Shown in pieces: positions 1-9,451 of a DNA stretch of 64,000 bases (the first letter of the stretch is position 1; each line of letters opens with the position of its first letter). A program made the translations under genes and the position numbers. Location: positions 1 to 64,000 of the forward strand of contig CAVSMM010000007.1 of assembly GCA_963729165.1 (NCBI GenBank). Direction: 5' to 3'. The notes beneath the pieces were generated by a model, which did no database searches, was not told the DNA's origin, and was given only the letters and a program-made list of their open reading frames with translations. The DNA is from JACCZX01 sp963729165 (GTDB lineage: Bacteria > Pseudomonadota > Gammaproteobacteria > Burkholderiales > Burkholderiaceae_F).

Positions 1-116
1 GTAGTAGCTGGAAGAGAAGCAGTTCATTCCCGAGGTGACGTACACGCCGTCGGGCGTGCAACGAATTACGCAATTGCAAAGTCGCGAGGGTTACGCGTAC
101 CTGAAGCCCGTACTGC

Positions 117-1186
117 ATGGGCTTTGCCGTCACGGGCGTTCGTCCCAGCGGCCGCACGTTTCACGTCGAGAAACAACGAGACCGTGCTGGAGGCCGCGCT
201 GCCAACGGCATTGGCTTTGCCGTACCGGTGCAAGACATGGTGCGTGCGGTACGTGCCGCGGCAAATTAACTGGACGGCGGCTTAGTGCATCGAGCGCATT
301 CGTCGTCGGCGCTATCGGCCGCTGACGAAGCCAAAGGGTTCGCGCTCTTTTGCTCGTCGCGCCCCTTAAGCGGCGTTGTGATCGAGGCGCGCGGCTCACC
401 GGCTTCGGCGATATTCCGATTCGCAAAAATGCCGGCACGTATCGCAAAGATCGAGTGGCCCGCGCCGGATGTAGCAGTGATCTCGCTGCAACTGCCGACC
501 AACGAGCGATTGCGGTTTCGCGCGGGACAGTATCTCGATTTCGTCCTCTGAAGGATCGTGCGCGCCGCCAGTACTCGATAGCGACTGCTCCGCACGCCGA
601 TGAGCTTGATCCAGCTGCATATCCGGCGTACGCCGGGCGGTGGTTTCACCGATCGGCTATTCGGCGCAGTCGAGCCGCCGGTCAAGGAGCGTGACATCCT
701 TCGCATCGAAGCGCCGCTCGGCACGTTTTTTTTGCGTGAAGACAATACCCGTCCGATCGTGCTGCTTGCGGGTGGAAGTGGATTTGCTCCGGTCAAGGCC
801 ATCGCGGACGGTGTATCCGCAACAAATGAATGGCGATGCACCGGGAAGCCGCGCGCGAAGTCTACTTGTACTCGGTCCGCGCGCGCAGGCCCGATTTGTA
901 CATGCCCGAGATATCCCGAACAATGGTCGCGCGAGCACCCCGATTCCGGTATATCCCCGTGTTGTCGGAGCCGCAGTCCGAGGATGCGTGGCAAGGTCGC
1001 ACGGGATTTGTTCATCGGGCTGTAATGGACGATTTGCCTGATCTGTCGGCGTTCCAGGTCTACGCATGCGGTGCGCCGGCGATGATCGACGCCGCGCGGC
1101 GCGACTTCGTTGGACAATGCGGGTTGCCGGATAGCGAGTTCTTTGCTGACGCGTTCACGACGCAGGCAGATCTCGTCGGCGCTTAG
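117..1186 (+). CDS. 2Fe-2S/FAD/NAD(P) oxidoreductase, CDP-6-deoxy-glucoseen reductase-like (frameshifted)
   Basis: Electron-transfer flavoprotein of the ferredoxin-reductase superfamily, recognisable only by joining several frames. The likely ATG at 117 opens a plant-type ferredoxin domain (VRPSGRTFHVE, then a CGTCRGKL cysteine cluster near 235-260, then the late cysteine in ALFCSSRPLSGVVIEARG). An FAD-binding barrel follows (RFRAGQYLDFVL, RRQYSIATAP at about 510-600). The NAD-binding domain has VLLAGGSGFAPVKAI near 760-800 and a C-terminal CGAPAMIDAARRDF. Breaks fall near 170, 240, 550, 600-640 and 830. The stop at 1186 lies 19 bases before argC. The architecture matches AscD-like reductases annotated in Burkholderiales, but the natural electron acceptor cannot be read from sequence. 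I see no supportable gene in positions 1-116. Confidence 0.72.
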
Positions 1187-1205
1187 GAGGTTCTACGAAG
1201 CGGAG

Positions 1206-2150
1206 ATGGCAAAGCCAAAAGTCTTCATCGACGGCGAGCACGGAACAACCGGACTCGAGATTCGGGGGCGACTGTCGCGCGCGATGACATCGAGCTGGTG
1301 AGCTTACCTGTCGAGCATCGCAAGGACGCGATTGCAAAGCTCGGTGTGTTGAACAGGGTCGATTGGTGATCCTGTGCCTTCCGGACGATGCTGCGCGGGA
1401 AACAGTCGCGCTAGCCGGGCAGGGAGCGACACGCTTTATCGACGCGAGCACCGCACATCGAACGGAACCCGGATTGGGTATACGGCTTTCCTGAGATGAC
1501 ACGAACACAACGCGCGACGATCGCTCGGCGCAACGCGTTTCCAATCCGGGCTGCTATCCGACCGGCGCGATTGCGTTGCTGCGGCCGCTGCGTGAGCGCG
1601 AAATTCTTCCCCCAAGCACGCTTGTCAATGTCAACGCGGTGTCCGGATACTCGGGCGGGGGTCGCCGACTGATCGACGCGTACCAGCGTACTGAGGGCAG
1701 CCGGCAAGGATCGTCCTGTACGGACTCAATCTCGCCCACAAGCATCTGCCGGAGATGCAGACGATGGGATTGCTCGATCGTGCGCCGGTCTTCACGCCGC
1801 ATGTCGGTGATTTCATGCGCGGAATGCTGGTATCGATTCCGCTGCATACCGGTCAGTGCCGGGGCGCGTAACGGGCGAATCGCTGCATGCCGCCTACGTC
1901 GATCATTTCGCCAATGAGCCGTTGATCACCGTACGCGCGCTTGAACGACAGCTCGGCGTTACGCGACGGCGCGTACTTGGAGCCCGAAGCTCTGAACGGA
2001 ACGAACCGCATCGAAATGTTCGTGTTTGCCAACAATGCAACGAGCAAGCGTTGCTGGTCGCGCGGCTCGACAATCTCGGCAAAGGGGCTAGCGGTGCAGC
2101 GGTGCAAAACATGAATTTGATGTTCGGCCTGCCCGAGCAAACGGGATGGG
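1206..2150 (+). CDS. argC: N-acetyl-gamma-glutamyl-phosphate reductase, type 2 (frameshifted)
   Basis: ArgC reduces N-acetylglutamyl-5-phosphate to the semialdehyde with NADPH, in arginine biosynthesis (EC 1.2.1.38). The start ATG at 1206 gives MAKPKVFIDGEHGTTGLEIR, the typical N-terminus of the short type 2 ArgC. Further segments in other frames carry the catalytic-cysteine motif SNPGCYPTGAIALL (about 1540-1580), VNAVSGYSGGGRRLIDAY (about 1628-1685), FTPHVGDFMRGMLVSIPLHTG and the C-terminal GASGAAVQNMNLMFGLPEQTG (about 2085-2142). At least five single-base shifts interrupt the frame. No clean stop follows the conserved C-terminus, so the end is approximate. An AGGAGG lies at 1186-1191, overlapping the end of the upstream reductase. 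The remaining arginine genes (argG, argF, argD) are about 45 kb away. Bases 2150-2298 show no supportable gene. Confidence 0.85.
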
Positions 2151-2298
2151 TGGCGATGGCTCGGTCGGCGAAAGTCGCCGGCGCTGAGCAGCCATCGAAG
2201 CCGCGTTGGAGCGCATTAGCGCGCAGAAACCGCCGTTGGCCGCCAGCACATTCGAGATCGGTGAGTCTGCGGCCGGACCGGAACCGGCTCTGAGCCTG

Positions 2299-3172
2299 TT
2301 GACGGTGGAGCACGTCACCAGTTATCACTATCGGCAACCCGTTCGGTTCGGCCAGCAGCGGCTGATGTTTCGGCCGCGTGAAGGGCACGACGTTCAGGTG
2401 CTCGAAGCCGGCGTCAACGTCAGTCGTGCCGTCGCGTATCGACTGGATGCTCGATACGCAATCGAATTCGGTCACGCTGGTGACGCCGCAAGCCGAGGCG
2501 GCCGAGCTGAAGATCGAGTGCCGCTTCAAGATCGAGCAGCATCGCGTGCGCAGCGCGCAGGAACTGCCGCTCGCTGCACACGCTCAGCGCTGGCCTTTCG
2601 ACTACAGCGGCGAAGAGCGGCGCGACCTCGGTGCAATGCTCGAGCCTCACTATCTAGACCCCGACGGTCGACTGTACGAATGGATGCGCCCATTTTTTTC
2701 ACAGGCGGCACGGCCTGACACGAAAGAGCTGTTGATGTCGCTGGCCGACGCGATAAAAGCGGGCTTAAGTACGAAGTGCGCGACGAAGAAGGCACGCAGA
2801 CCCCTGATGAAACGCTTGCGCGCGGCTCGGGAAGTTGTCGCGACTATGCGTTGCTGATGATGGAAGCCGTGCGGCGGCTTGGAATGGCAGGGCGGTTTCG
2901 TTTCCGGCTACTTGTATGACCCCGCACAGGACACCGGCTGGGACGAAGGTGTAGTCGGGGCAGGCGCAACGCACGCGTGGCTCGACGTGTATCTACCCGG
3001 CGCCGGCTGGGTGCCGTTCGATCCGACCAATGCCATCTTCAGAAGCGCGAATCTGATTCGCGTTGCGTTCGCGCGCGACCCCAAACTCGCTGCGCCGTTG
3101 ACCGGCAGCTGGTTTGGAGCCGCATCCGATTACGTCGGAATGGACGTCAAGGTGTCGGTGCGCCGAGTGTGA
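2299..3172 (+). CDS. transglutaminase-like cysteine-protease-fold protein (frameshifted)
   Basis: Bacterial transglutaminase-like family protein with the usual N-terminal beta domain (TVEHVTSYHYRQPVRFGQ from about 2302). The core domain carries GSGSCRDYALLMMEAVRRLG, with the predicted nucleophilic cysteine near 2840. It is followed by the histidine/aspartate segment ATHAWLDVYLPGAGWVPFDPTN at about 2968-3030. Breaks at about 2450, 2770 and 2870 must be repaired to join the parts. The C-terminus at 3172 (DVKVSVRRV) is in frame and typical. The start is uncertain: TTG at 2299 is the best in-frame choice and I see no strong ribosome-binding site. Members of this family often sit with alpha-E and circularly permuted ATP-grasp proteins, but neither is present here. 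Substrate unknown. Confidence 0.72.
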
Positions 3173-3237
3173 CGCGCACGGCGCGGCGCCAAGCCGTTCG
3201 AGCGATAACGCTCGCAAAGGACTCATTGTTCGGCGTC

Positions 3238-3932
3238 ATGAGCACGCCGGCTAGCCCTATAACGGGCGCAATGGAACGCCTAAAGCCCTGGCTCGTCGGT
3301 CTGGTGATGGCCGGCTGCGTCGCGTACTACGTGCACGATCGCGCGGCGGATCGGCGCGTCTTAAAAGCGGCCCGGTTGCGGAGATCCCACATCAATCGAG
3401 CGCGAGCGAATCCGCGCTACAGCGCGCAGGTTACGTGATCGAACCGATGGCCGCGTATGACATCCGAGCGCGCGTGTTGTCGATCGAGCGCTATCGAACG
3501 GGTCGCGAAGCCGATTTGTCGCCGCTCGACTTTGCACTGGGATGGGGACCGATGTCGGACGCTGCGGTGCTAGAGCGACTCAGCATCGGCCAAGGCAATC
3601 GCTGGTATCACTTCCGCTGGGAAGGTTCGCCGCCCATCGATCCGTCGCTGATGGCAAAAAGCTCGGCCAACACTCACCTGGTGCCGGCCAACGACTCGGT
3701 CAAGAATCGCCTGCTCAAAGTAAGCAAGGGCGAAGTCGTCAGACTCAGTGGATATCTGATCAACGTGCGGCACACCGACGGATGGACCTGGCGCTCATCG
3801 CTGACACGCGATGACACCGGCGGCGGTTCATGCGAACTGATGTGGGTGACTGACGTGCAGGTGGAGCACTATGCGATCATCGGTAGCAGCAGCGGCTGGC
3901 GAAGCGGCGCCGCCTACGTCGTCGGGCACTAA
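3238..3932 (+). CDS. hypothetical protein with N-terminal membrane anchor (frameshifted)
   Basis: I do not recognise a named family. The ATG at 3238 gives a short cytoplasmic leader, then one hydrophobic segment (PWLVGLVMAGCVAYYVHD, about residues 17-34). It continues after a frameshift near 3360-3400 into a soluble domain: QRAGYVIEPMAAYDIRARVL, DLSPLDFALGWGPMSD, and DGWTWRSSLTRDDTGGGSC at about 3778-3835. The soluble part runs open from about 3390 to the stop at 3930-3932. The most likely picture is a single-pass membrane protein of about 230 residues with a periplasmic domain. The last 10 codons (GAAYVVGH and neighbours) lie inside the left arm of the inverted repeat at 3903-4303, so the element may have supplied or altered the C-terminus. 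Confidence 0.5.
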
Positions 3933-4303
3933 AGTGCCAACCCGGCGGTACTCACAACGCCGGCGCAAAAAGAAGGCTAAAGCGTTTTTTTGCTCAACAG
4001 CCCCGGCGTTGCTCCGTTCCTCAGGCGACGACTCAAAGGCGGCGCCACTGCGCCAGCCGCTGCTGTTGCGACATTGCCTCGCACGAGATGTTTTTTCTTT
4101 CCCCCACAACCAGTGACAGTGTTGCCCGCGCAAGCGTTTGGCGGAGCGGCGCTGCCTTCGGAGTCGTCGCCCGAGGAGCGGAGCGCCGCGGGGCATTTAA
4201 GGCGAAATAGCCTGCTTTGAGCGCAGCGAGTTGCAGGCCGCGCCGCTGGCTGCGAGTACCGCAGGGTCGGCACTTAGTGCCCGACGACTCAGGCAGCGCC
4301 GCT
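3903..4303. repeat. about 400-bp nested imperfect inverted repeat
   Basis: The outer arms are 3903-3953 and 4254-4303. Read as reverse complements they align over about 51 positions with five mismatches and one gap; each contains the near-palindrome GGCACTTTAGTGCC or GGCACTTAGTGCC. The inner arms at about 4008-4053 and 4140-4187 also pair, sharing GAGTCGTCGCC and GGAGC blocks. The centre (about 4057-4138) holds T-rich and C-rich runs. Both strands therefore show similar spurious ORFs, which I reject as genes. This is the only non-coding stretch over 300 bases between real genes here (3933-4330). It may be a structured intergenic repeat or miniature-transposon-like element. No transposase is present and I found no second copy in the window. 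Confidence 0.75.
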
Positions 4304-4330
4304 ACGCCAAACGCTGCGCGCTACGAGTCT

Positions 4331-5049
4331 CTAAGCCGCCTCGCCCAGGTACGCCTCGCGCACCTTCGGGTCATTCAGCAGCGACTTTGCATCACCGACT
4401 AACGTAATCAAGCCGGAATCCATCACGTAGCCGCGATGCGCCACTTCCAGCGCGAGCCTCGCATTTTGCTCGACCAGCAGCATCGGCACTTTCCTCTCGG
4501 CTACCGAGCGAATCACATCGAAAACCTTCTCAACCAGGATCGGCGCCAGGCCCATCGACGGTTCATCGAGCAGCAAGAGTTTCGGCTCGCTCATCAACGC
4601 TCGCGCCATCGCGAGCATTTGCTGTTCGCCGCCTGACAGCGTGCCGGCGAGTTGCTTGGCGCGTTCCTTAAGGCGCGGGAAAATGCTGAACATCTGATCG
4701 ATGTCGCGCTTGACGCCGTCGGCGTCCTTGCGCACGAACGCGCCCATCTGCAGATTTTCGGTGACGCTCATGCGCGCAAACACGCCGCGTCCCTCGGGCA
4801 CCATCGTCAAGCCTGCGCCAGTAATTGATAAGGTGCCTGGCCTCTGGTCGATGTGCCCATGTAGTCGACTTCACCGCTCCACGCTTGCGTTCCGGTGATC
4901 GCTTTCAGCGTCGTCGTCTTGCCGGCGCCATTGGCACCGATCAGCGTCACCAGCTCTCCTGCGCGCACTTCGAGATCGATGCCTTTGACGGCTTGAATCC
5001 CGCCGTAGGACACTTTCAAGCCGCGCACGCTCAGCACGATGCCGGTCAT
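4331..5049 (-). CDS. livF: branched-chain amino acid ABC transporter ATP-binding protein LivF (one frameshift)
   Basis: ATPase subunit of the high-affinity branched-chain/polar amino acid importer, acting at the inner membrane with LivG on the LivH-LivM channel. From ATG at 5049 (MTGIVLSVRGLKVSYGG) it has Walker A GANGAGKTTTLKAI (about residues 38-51). A frameshift near 4810 falls between the Walker A and Q-loop regions. After it the reading continues with MVPEGRGVFARMSVTENLQMG, the ABC signature LSGGEQQMLAMARALM, Walker B LLLLDEPSMGLAP and the switch histidine region. It ends in VREAYLGEAA, the usual LivF tail. Its start overlaps the livG stop (ATGA at 5046-5049), indicating translational coupling. 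Last gene of the liv operon. Confidence 0.93.
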
Positions 5050-5848
5050 GCTGAGGCCTTGGTGGCGACGTTCGTATGAGCCGCACCGAGATACGCCTCG
5101 ATGACTGCGGGATTGCGCTGCACTTCGGCCGGCGTCCCGACGGCGATTGTCTTGCCGTAGTCGAGCACGGTGACCCGATCGCACAGGCCCATCACCAGCT
5201 TCACGTCGTGCTCGATCAGCAGAATCGTGACGCCGTCGCGGCAGATCGCTTCCAGCAGCGCGCGCAGCGCGAGCTTCTCGGTCGCGTTCATGCCGGCGGC
5301 GGGCTCGTCGAGCGCGAGCAGCTTGGGATCGGTCGCAAGTGCACGCGCAATTTCGAGACGGCGTTGGTCGCCGTAAGCGAGCGTGCGTGCTTGATAGTCG
5401 GCGTACTTGGCGACGCCCACATATTCGAGCAACTCGAGCGAGCGCTGCCTGATCGCGCGCTCCTCGCTGACGGTCGCGCGCGTGCGCAGGATCGCGCCGA
5501 GGGCCGTGGCCTTGGTACGAACGTGACGGCCGACCATCACGTTTTCCATCGCGGTCATGTCGGGAAACAGCCGGATGTTTTGGAACGTTCGCGCAATGCC
5601 TGCGGCAGCAACCTTGTGAACTTCGCTTGGCGAATACGGCGCTGCCGTCGAGCTCGAAACTGCCGGAGTCCGGCGCGTACAAGCCGGTGACGACATTGAA
5701 GAACGTTGTCTTGCCAGCGCCGTTCGGTCCGATCAGTCCGTAAATCTGCCCACGCGTGGATTTCGATCCCGACATCGGACAGCGCCTGCAACCCGCCGAA
5801 GCGCTTGTTAACGCCTGATACTTTGAGAACGATGTCGGCCACTGCCAA
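5046..5848 (-). CDS. livG: branched-chain amino acid ABC transporter ATP-binding protein LivG (frameshifted)
   Basis: Partner ATPase of LivF. The N-terminus MAVADIVLKVSGVNKRFGG starts at 5848. Walker A (GLIGPNGAGKTTFFNVVTGL) is read in a second frame around 5690-5740. From about 5696 a third frame stays open with IARTFQNIRLFPDMTAMENV, DQRRLEIARALATDPKLLALDEP, and the LivG-type tail RNPAVIEAYLGAAH. Breaks are near 5760 and 5650-5690. The region where most ABC ATPases have LSGGQ reads LAYGDQRRLEIARAL, which is normal for LivG. Six bases separate its start from the livM stop, and its stop overlaps the livF start. Confidence 0.92.
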
Positions 5849-5854
5849 CTACGC

Positions 5855-6990
5855 TCAAGCCACAAGTCGCGAATGCAGCTGCACGACTGGATTCACTCCA
5901 TGCTCAGGCGCCGGCCACAACCCTCTTGGCCGATACAGCATGATCAGCACCATCGCAAGGCCATACAGCATCATGCGCAAAATTTCGGCCGGCAGAATCA
6001 CGGTGCCGAACAGGAACATCCTGTGCGGGCTCGACCGTATATCGCAACAATTCGGGTAGAACCGCCAGCAATATGGCGCCCACAATCACTCCTGGTATGT
6101 GGCCGATTCCACCGAGGACCACCATCGCCAAAACGATGATGGATTCGTTGAGCACGAAGGATTCGGGTGACACGAATCCTTGAAAGGCAGCGAACATGGC
6201 GCCCGCGACGCCGCCGAAGGTTGCGCCGAGCGCGAACGCAAGCAGCTTGACGTTGCGAACATTGATCCCCATGGCTTTCGCTGCGATCTCGTCTTCCCGA
6301 ATCGCCATCCAGGCACGGCCCAGTCGTGAATCCTGCAGGCGCATGCAAATGACGACCGTGATGATCGTCAGCGCAAGAAACAGGTAGTAGTACAGCACCA
6401 GCGATGACACTTCGTAACCGAAGAAATTGATGGTTTTCGAAAAGGTGACGCCCGCGATCTTGATGGGATCGATCAGCGTGATGCCCTGCGGTCCGTTGGT
6501 GATGTTCAGCGGCGCGTTCAGATTGTTGATGAAAATGCGAATGATTTCGCCAAACCCGAGCGTGACGATCGCGAGGTAGTCGCCGCGCAACTTCAGAACC
6601 GGCGCGCCGAGCACGATGCCGAAAAATGCTGCGATCGCCGCGCCAAACGGGACCACCAGCCAGATCGACAGATGCAAACCGTTCGGAAAAATCTGCGCGA
6701 TCCAGGCGAACTGTTGCGTCAGGTGAGGCGATGCCAGCAGCGCGTACATATAGGCGCCGACGGCATAAAAGGCGATGTAGCCGAGGTCGAGCAGGCCGGC
6801 GAAACCGACGACGATGTTCAAGCCCAGCGCCAGCATCACGTACAAACAAGCAAACGCGAGAACTCGAATCCATGCGTTACCGAACTGACCTGCCACCCAC
6901 GGCAGCGCCATTAGCGTGGCGGCAAGGAAAGAATGCAGCGATCCACGCAGCGCGGGGATCTTTGCTCAAACGCGGAAGAAGAAGGCCCAT
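5855..6990 (-). CDS. livM: branched-chain amino acid ABC transporter permease LivM (frameshifted)
   Basis: Inner-membrane permease of the liv system. A strongly hydrophobic open frame (6911-5904) carries YVMLALGLNIVVGFAGLLDL, the cytoplasmic coupling segment LQDSRLGRAWMAIREDEIAA, AMGINVRNVKLLAFALGA and VVLGGIGHIPGVIVGAILLA, all typical of LivM. Two repairs are needed. Near 6930 a leader starting at ATG 6990 (MGLLLPRLSKDPRAAWIAAF) joins the body. Near 6020 the last helix and tail (LPAEILRMMLYGLAMVLIML, then PRGLWP) are in another frame ending at 5855. It starts 11 bases after the livH stop. Expected length is about 375 residues with eight or more membrane segments. Confidence 0.92.
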
Positions 6991-7001
6991 GCTGCGTGTG
7001 T

Positions 7002-7931
7002 CTAGGCGCGATCGGCCACACGCTCGCCGAGCAGTCCCGACGGCCGGAAGATCAGGACACCCACCAGCACCAGAAATGCGAATATGTCTTGATAGTGCGA
7101 GCCCAGGATGCCGTTGGTCAGATCGCCGATATAGCCTGCTCCGAGCGCCTCAATCAACCCGAGCAGCAGGCCGCCAAGCATCGCGCCCGGAATATTGCCG
7201 ATGCCGCCCAGCACAGCGGCAGTAAACGCTTTCAGTCCCGGCGTGAAGCCCATGAAGAAGTGCGCGGTTGAATACGTGGCCGCCCACATCACTCCGGCGA
7301 CGGCCGCGAGCGCGGCTCCGATCGCAAACGTAAGAGCGATCACGTAGTTTGGATTCACGCCCATCAATCCCGCAACACGCGGATTCTCTGCTGTGGCGCG
7401 CATCGCGCGGCCAAGCTTGGTGCGATTCACCAGCACCATCAGGCCGATCATGATGATCGCGGATGTGACGATGACGAGCGCGCGAGTCGTCGTCAGCGTG
7501 GCGCCAAAAAACTCAATCGGCCGGTCGTCGAGCAGCGTCGGGAAAGTCAGGAAGTTGCGGCCCCAAACGATCATCGCAAACGTTTGCAGCAGGATCGAGA
7601 CGCCGATGGCGGTGATCAACGGCGCGAGGCGCGGAGCATTGCGCAGCGGCCGGTAGGCAACGCGCTCGATGATCAGACTGATGGTGATGCACACCGGAAT
7701 CGCGGCCAGCACTCCGACCGCCAGCAACAACCAACCGGGCGCGTCGACGAACATCGGCTGCAGAAACAGAATCGTCGACAGCGCGGTCAGGGCCCCGACC
7801 ATCAGCACGTCGCCGTGCGCGAAATTGATCAGGTTCAGGATCCCGTAGACCATCGTGTAGCCGAGCGCTATCAACGCGTACATGCTGCCGAGCACCAATC
7901 CGTTGATGATCTGCTGCAGAAGTAATTCCAT
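7002..7931 (-). CDS. livH: branched-chain amino acid ABC transporter permease LivH
   Basis: Intact 309-residue inner-membrane permease, the second channel half of the liv importer. It opens with MELLLQQIINGLVLGSMYAL and contains the family landmarks GILNLINFAHGDVLMVG, RTKLGRAMRATAENPRVAGL (the cytoplasmic loop that contacts the ATPases), AAVAGVMWAATYSTAHFFMG and VLGGIGNIPGAMLGGLLLGL. It ends in IFRPSGLLGERVADRA. It is the first gene after the terminator that separates livJ from the rest of the operon, so livHMGF are probably transcribed at a lower level than livJ or from an own promoter. Confidence 0.97.
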   Translation of the reverse strand: MELLLQQIINGLVLGSMYALIALGYTMVYGILNLINFAHGDVLMVGALTALSTILFLQPMFVDAPGWLLLAVGVLAAIPVCITISLIIERVAYRPLRNAPRLAPLITAIGVSILLQTFAMIVWGRNFLTFPTLLDDRPIEFFGATLTTTRALVIVTSAIIMIGLMVLVNRTKLGRAMRATAENPRVAGLMGVNPNYVIALTFAIGAALAAVAGVMWAATYSTAHFFMGFTPGLKAFTAAVLGGIGNIPGAMLGGLLLGLIEALGAGYIGDLTNGILGSHYQDIFAFLVLVGVLIFRPSGLLGERVADRA

Positions 7932-8004
7932 CCGCGATCCCTTACGGGTTGGCCCCCGCCGTAGCTTCGGCGGTCATCGTAGCAAGGCCGACCGGATTCA
8001 GCAT

Positions 8005-8031
8005 AAAAAAACGGCGCCGCATGGGCGCCGT
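8005..8031 (-). terminator. intrinsic terminator between livJ and livH
   Basis: On the minus strand an 8-bp GC-rich stem (ACGGCGCC at 8011-8018 paired with GGCGCCGT at 8024-8031, 5-base loop) is followed by a run of T residues (A-run on the plus strand at 8005-8010). It lies 19 bases after the livJ stop and about 75 bases before livH. It is placed to make the binding-protein mRNA more abundant than the transporter mRNA. Confidence 0.85.
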
Positions 8032-8049
8032 TTAGTCATGCTGTCGTGA

Positions 8050-9252
8050 CTATCGAACAGTCGAGACGTACGACAGCTTGCCGTCCTTCACTTCGAACAT
8101 CGAAATGGCGCCGTCCTTGATGTCGCCTTTCGCATCGAACGCAACTTTGCCGGTCAGACCGTCGTAGTTGGTATCGCGCAGAGCAGTGGTGATCGAAGCA
8201 CGATCGGCCTTGCCGGCTTTCTTCATCGCTTCGACGATCACATAGACCGCGTCATAGCTGTACGGCGAATAGACCTGCACGTCGGTGTTGAAGCGCTTCT
8301 TGTACTTGGCGACGAAGTCCGCGCCCTTGGCAAGTTTCTCGACGGCTTCACCCGCGTTCGAGCACTTCATGATGTCCGCAGCATTGCCGGCCAGCTTGAT
8401 GAACTCGGGCGAACACACGCCGTCACCTGCGATCAGCGTCGACTTCATGCCGAGCTGCTTTCATCTGCTTGGCCATCGGGCCCGCCGTGGCGTCCATGCC
8501 GCCGTACATCACGACATCGGGCTTCAACGAGCGCACCTTGGTCAAAATGGCGTTGAAGTCGCTCGCTTTGTCGTTCGTGAATTCGCGCCCGACAACCTTC
8601 ATGCCTTTTTCCTTGGCGAACTTTTCGAACTCGTCAGCCAGACCCTGGCCATACGGTGTGCGATCGTCGATAACGGCAACGGTCTTCGCTTTCAGCGGGC
8701 CCGCGGCAAAGTTCGCCAGTGCGGCGCCTTGCTTGTCGTCGCGCGCGACAACGCGAAACGTCGTCTTGAAGCCTTGCTCGGTAAACTTAACCGCGGTGGC
8801 CGACGGCGAAATGTGCGACAGGTTCGCGTCCGAATACAGCTTCGACGCCGGAATCGTCGTGCCCGAATTCAAATGGCCGACCAGCGCGACGACACCTTCG
8901 TCGATCATCTTCTGTGCGACCAACGTGCCGTCCTTCGGATCGGCCTTGTCGTCGCCGGTCACGAGGTCAAGCTTGACGGTCTTGTCGCCGACCTTGACGC
9001 CACCGGCAGCATTGATCTCTTCAACGGCCAGTCGCGCGCCGTTTTCGTTGTCCTTACCCAGGTGCGCGATGGCGCCCGAGATCGGGCCGACGTGGCCAAT
9101 CTTGACGACGTCCGAACCGGCCGCCTTGGCGGGCGCGGGCGCGGGTGCGGGGGCCGCTGTCTTGCGGGAGGGGTCTCCTGCCGGTTGCAGGCGGTCAGCG
9201 CTAACGCGGCGGCAATCGCCACGGGTGCAAGTCTCAAAAGCTGATGGTTCAT
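8050..9252 (-). CDS. livJ: branched-chain amino acid ABC transporter substrate-binding lipoprotein LivJ/LivK-like (two frameshifts)
   Basis: Periplasmic binding protein (type I fold) that delivers leucine-type or other amino acids to LivHMGF. ATG at 9252 begins MNHQLLRLAPVAIAAALALT, a signal peptide followed by the lipobox cysteine (LALTAC), so it is probably a lipoprotein. An Ala/Pro-rich linker contains a frameshift near 9175. The mature domain then reads VVKIGHVGPISGAIAHLGKD, GHLNSGTTIPASKLYSDANL, VAVIDDRTPYGQGLADEFEK. A second frameshift near 8450 leads to the C-terminal part (MKCSNAGEAVEKLAKG, YSPYSYDAVYVIVEAMKKAG). The two shifts compensate, since the span is divisible by three (401 codons). 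First gene of the liv transcription unit. Confidence 0.93.
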
Positions 9253-9451
9253 GGTTGTTTTCTCCTCGGCTTAATGTTGTGCAGCAATGCCCGCAGCGCC
9301 AGACGATATTCAGAGGGCCAGGCAGACGAACGGCGCGAATTGTACTCACGGCAGAAAGCGCGGCAAGCGAGACGCCGGCCGATCGCCCGAAGTCAGGCCC
9401 GGCCGGAAGGGTTCGCTTCGTACACTCACCTCTTTGACGGGAGTTGCAAGT

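Noticed and set aside
1..116. Possible C-terminus of an upstream gene (open frame with FIPEVTYTPSGVQRITQLQ)
   Set aside because: It is too short and too close to dense indels. I could not match it to a family or find a stop before the reductase start.
2150..2298. Possible small gene between argC and the transglutaminase-like gene
   Set aside because: Open frames there are run-ons of argC and of the next gene through indels. No independent start or recognisable sequence.
3871..4273. Open frames on both strands within 3871-4273 (about 76-98 residues)
   Set aside because: They arise from the nested inverted repeat, so the two strands encode similar Arg/Ser/Ala-rich strings. There is no recognisable domain or start signal.
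8285..9437. Two plus-strand open frames of about 320 residues
   Set aside because: They are antisense to livJ. Their length reflects codon bias of the real minus-strand gene.
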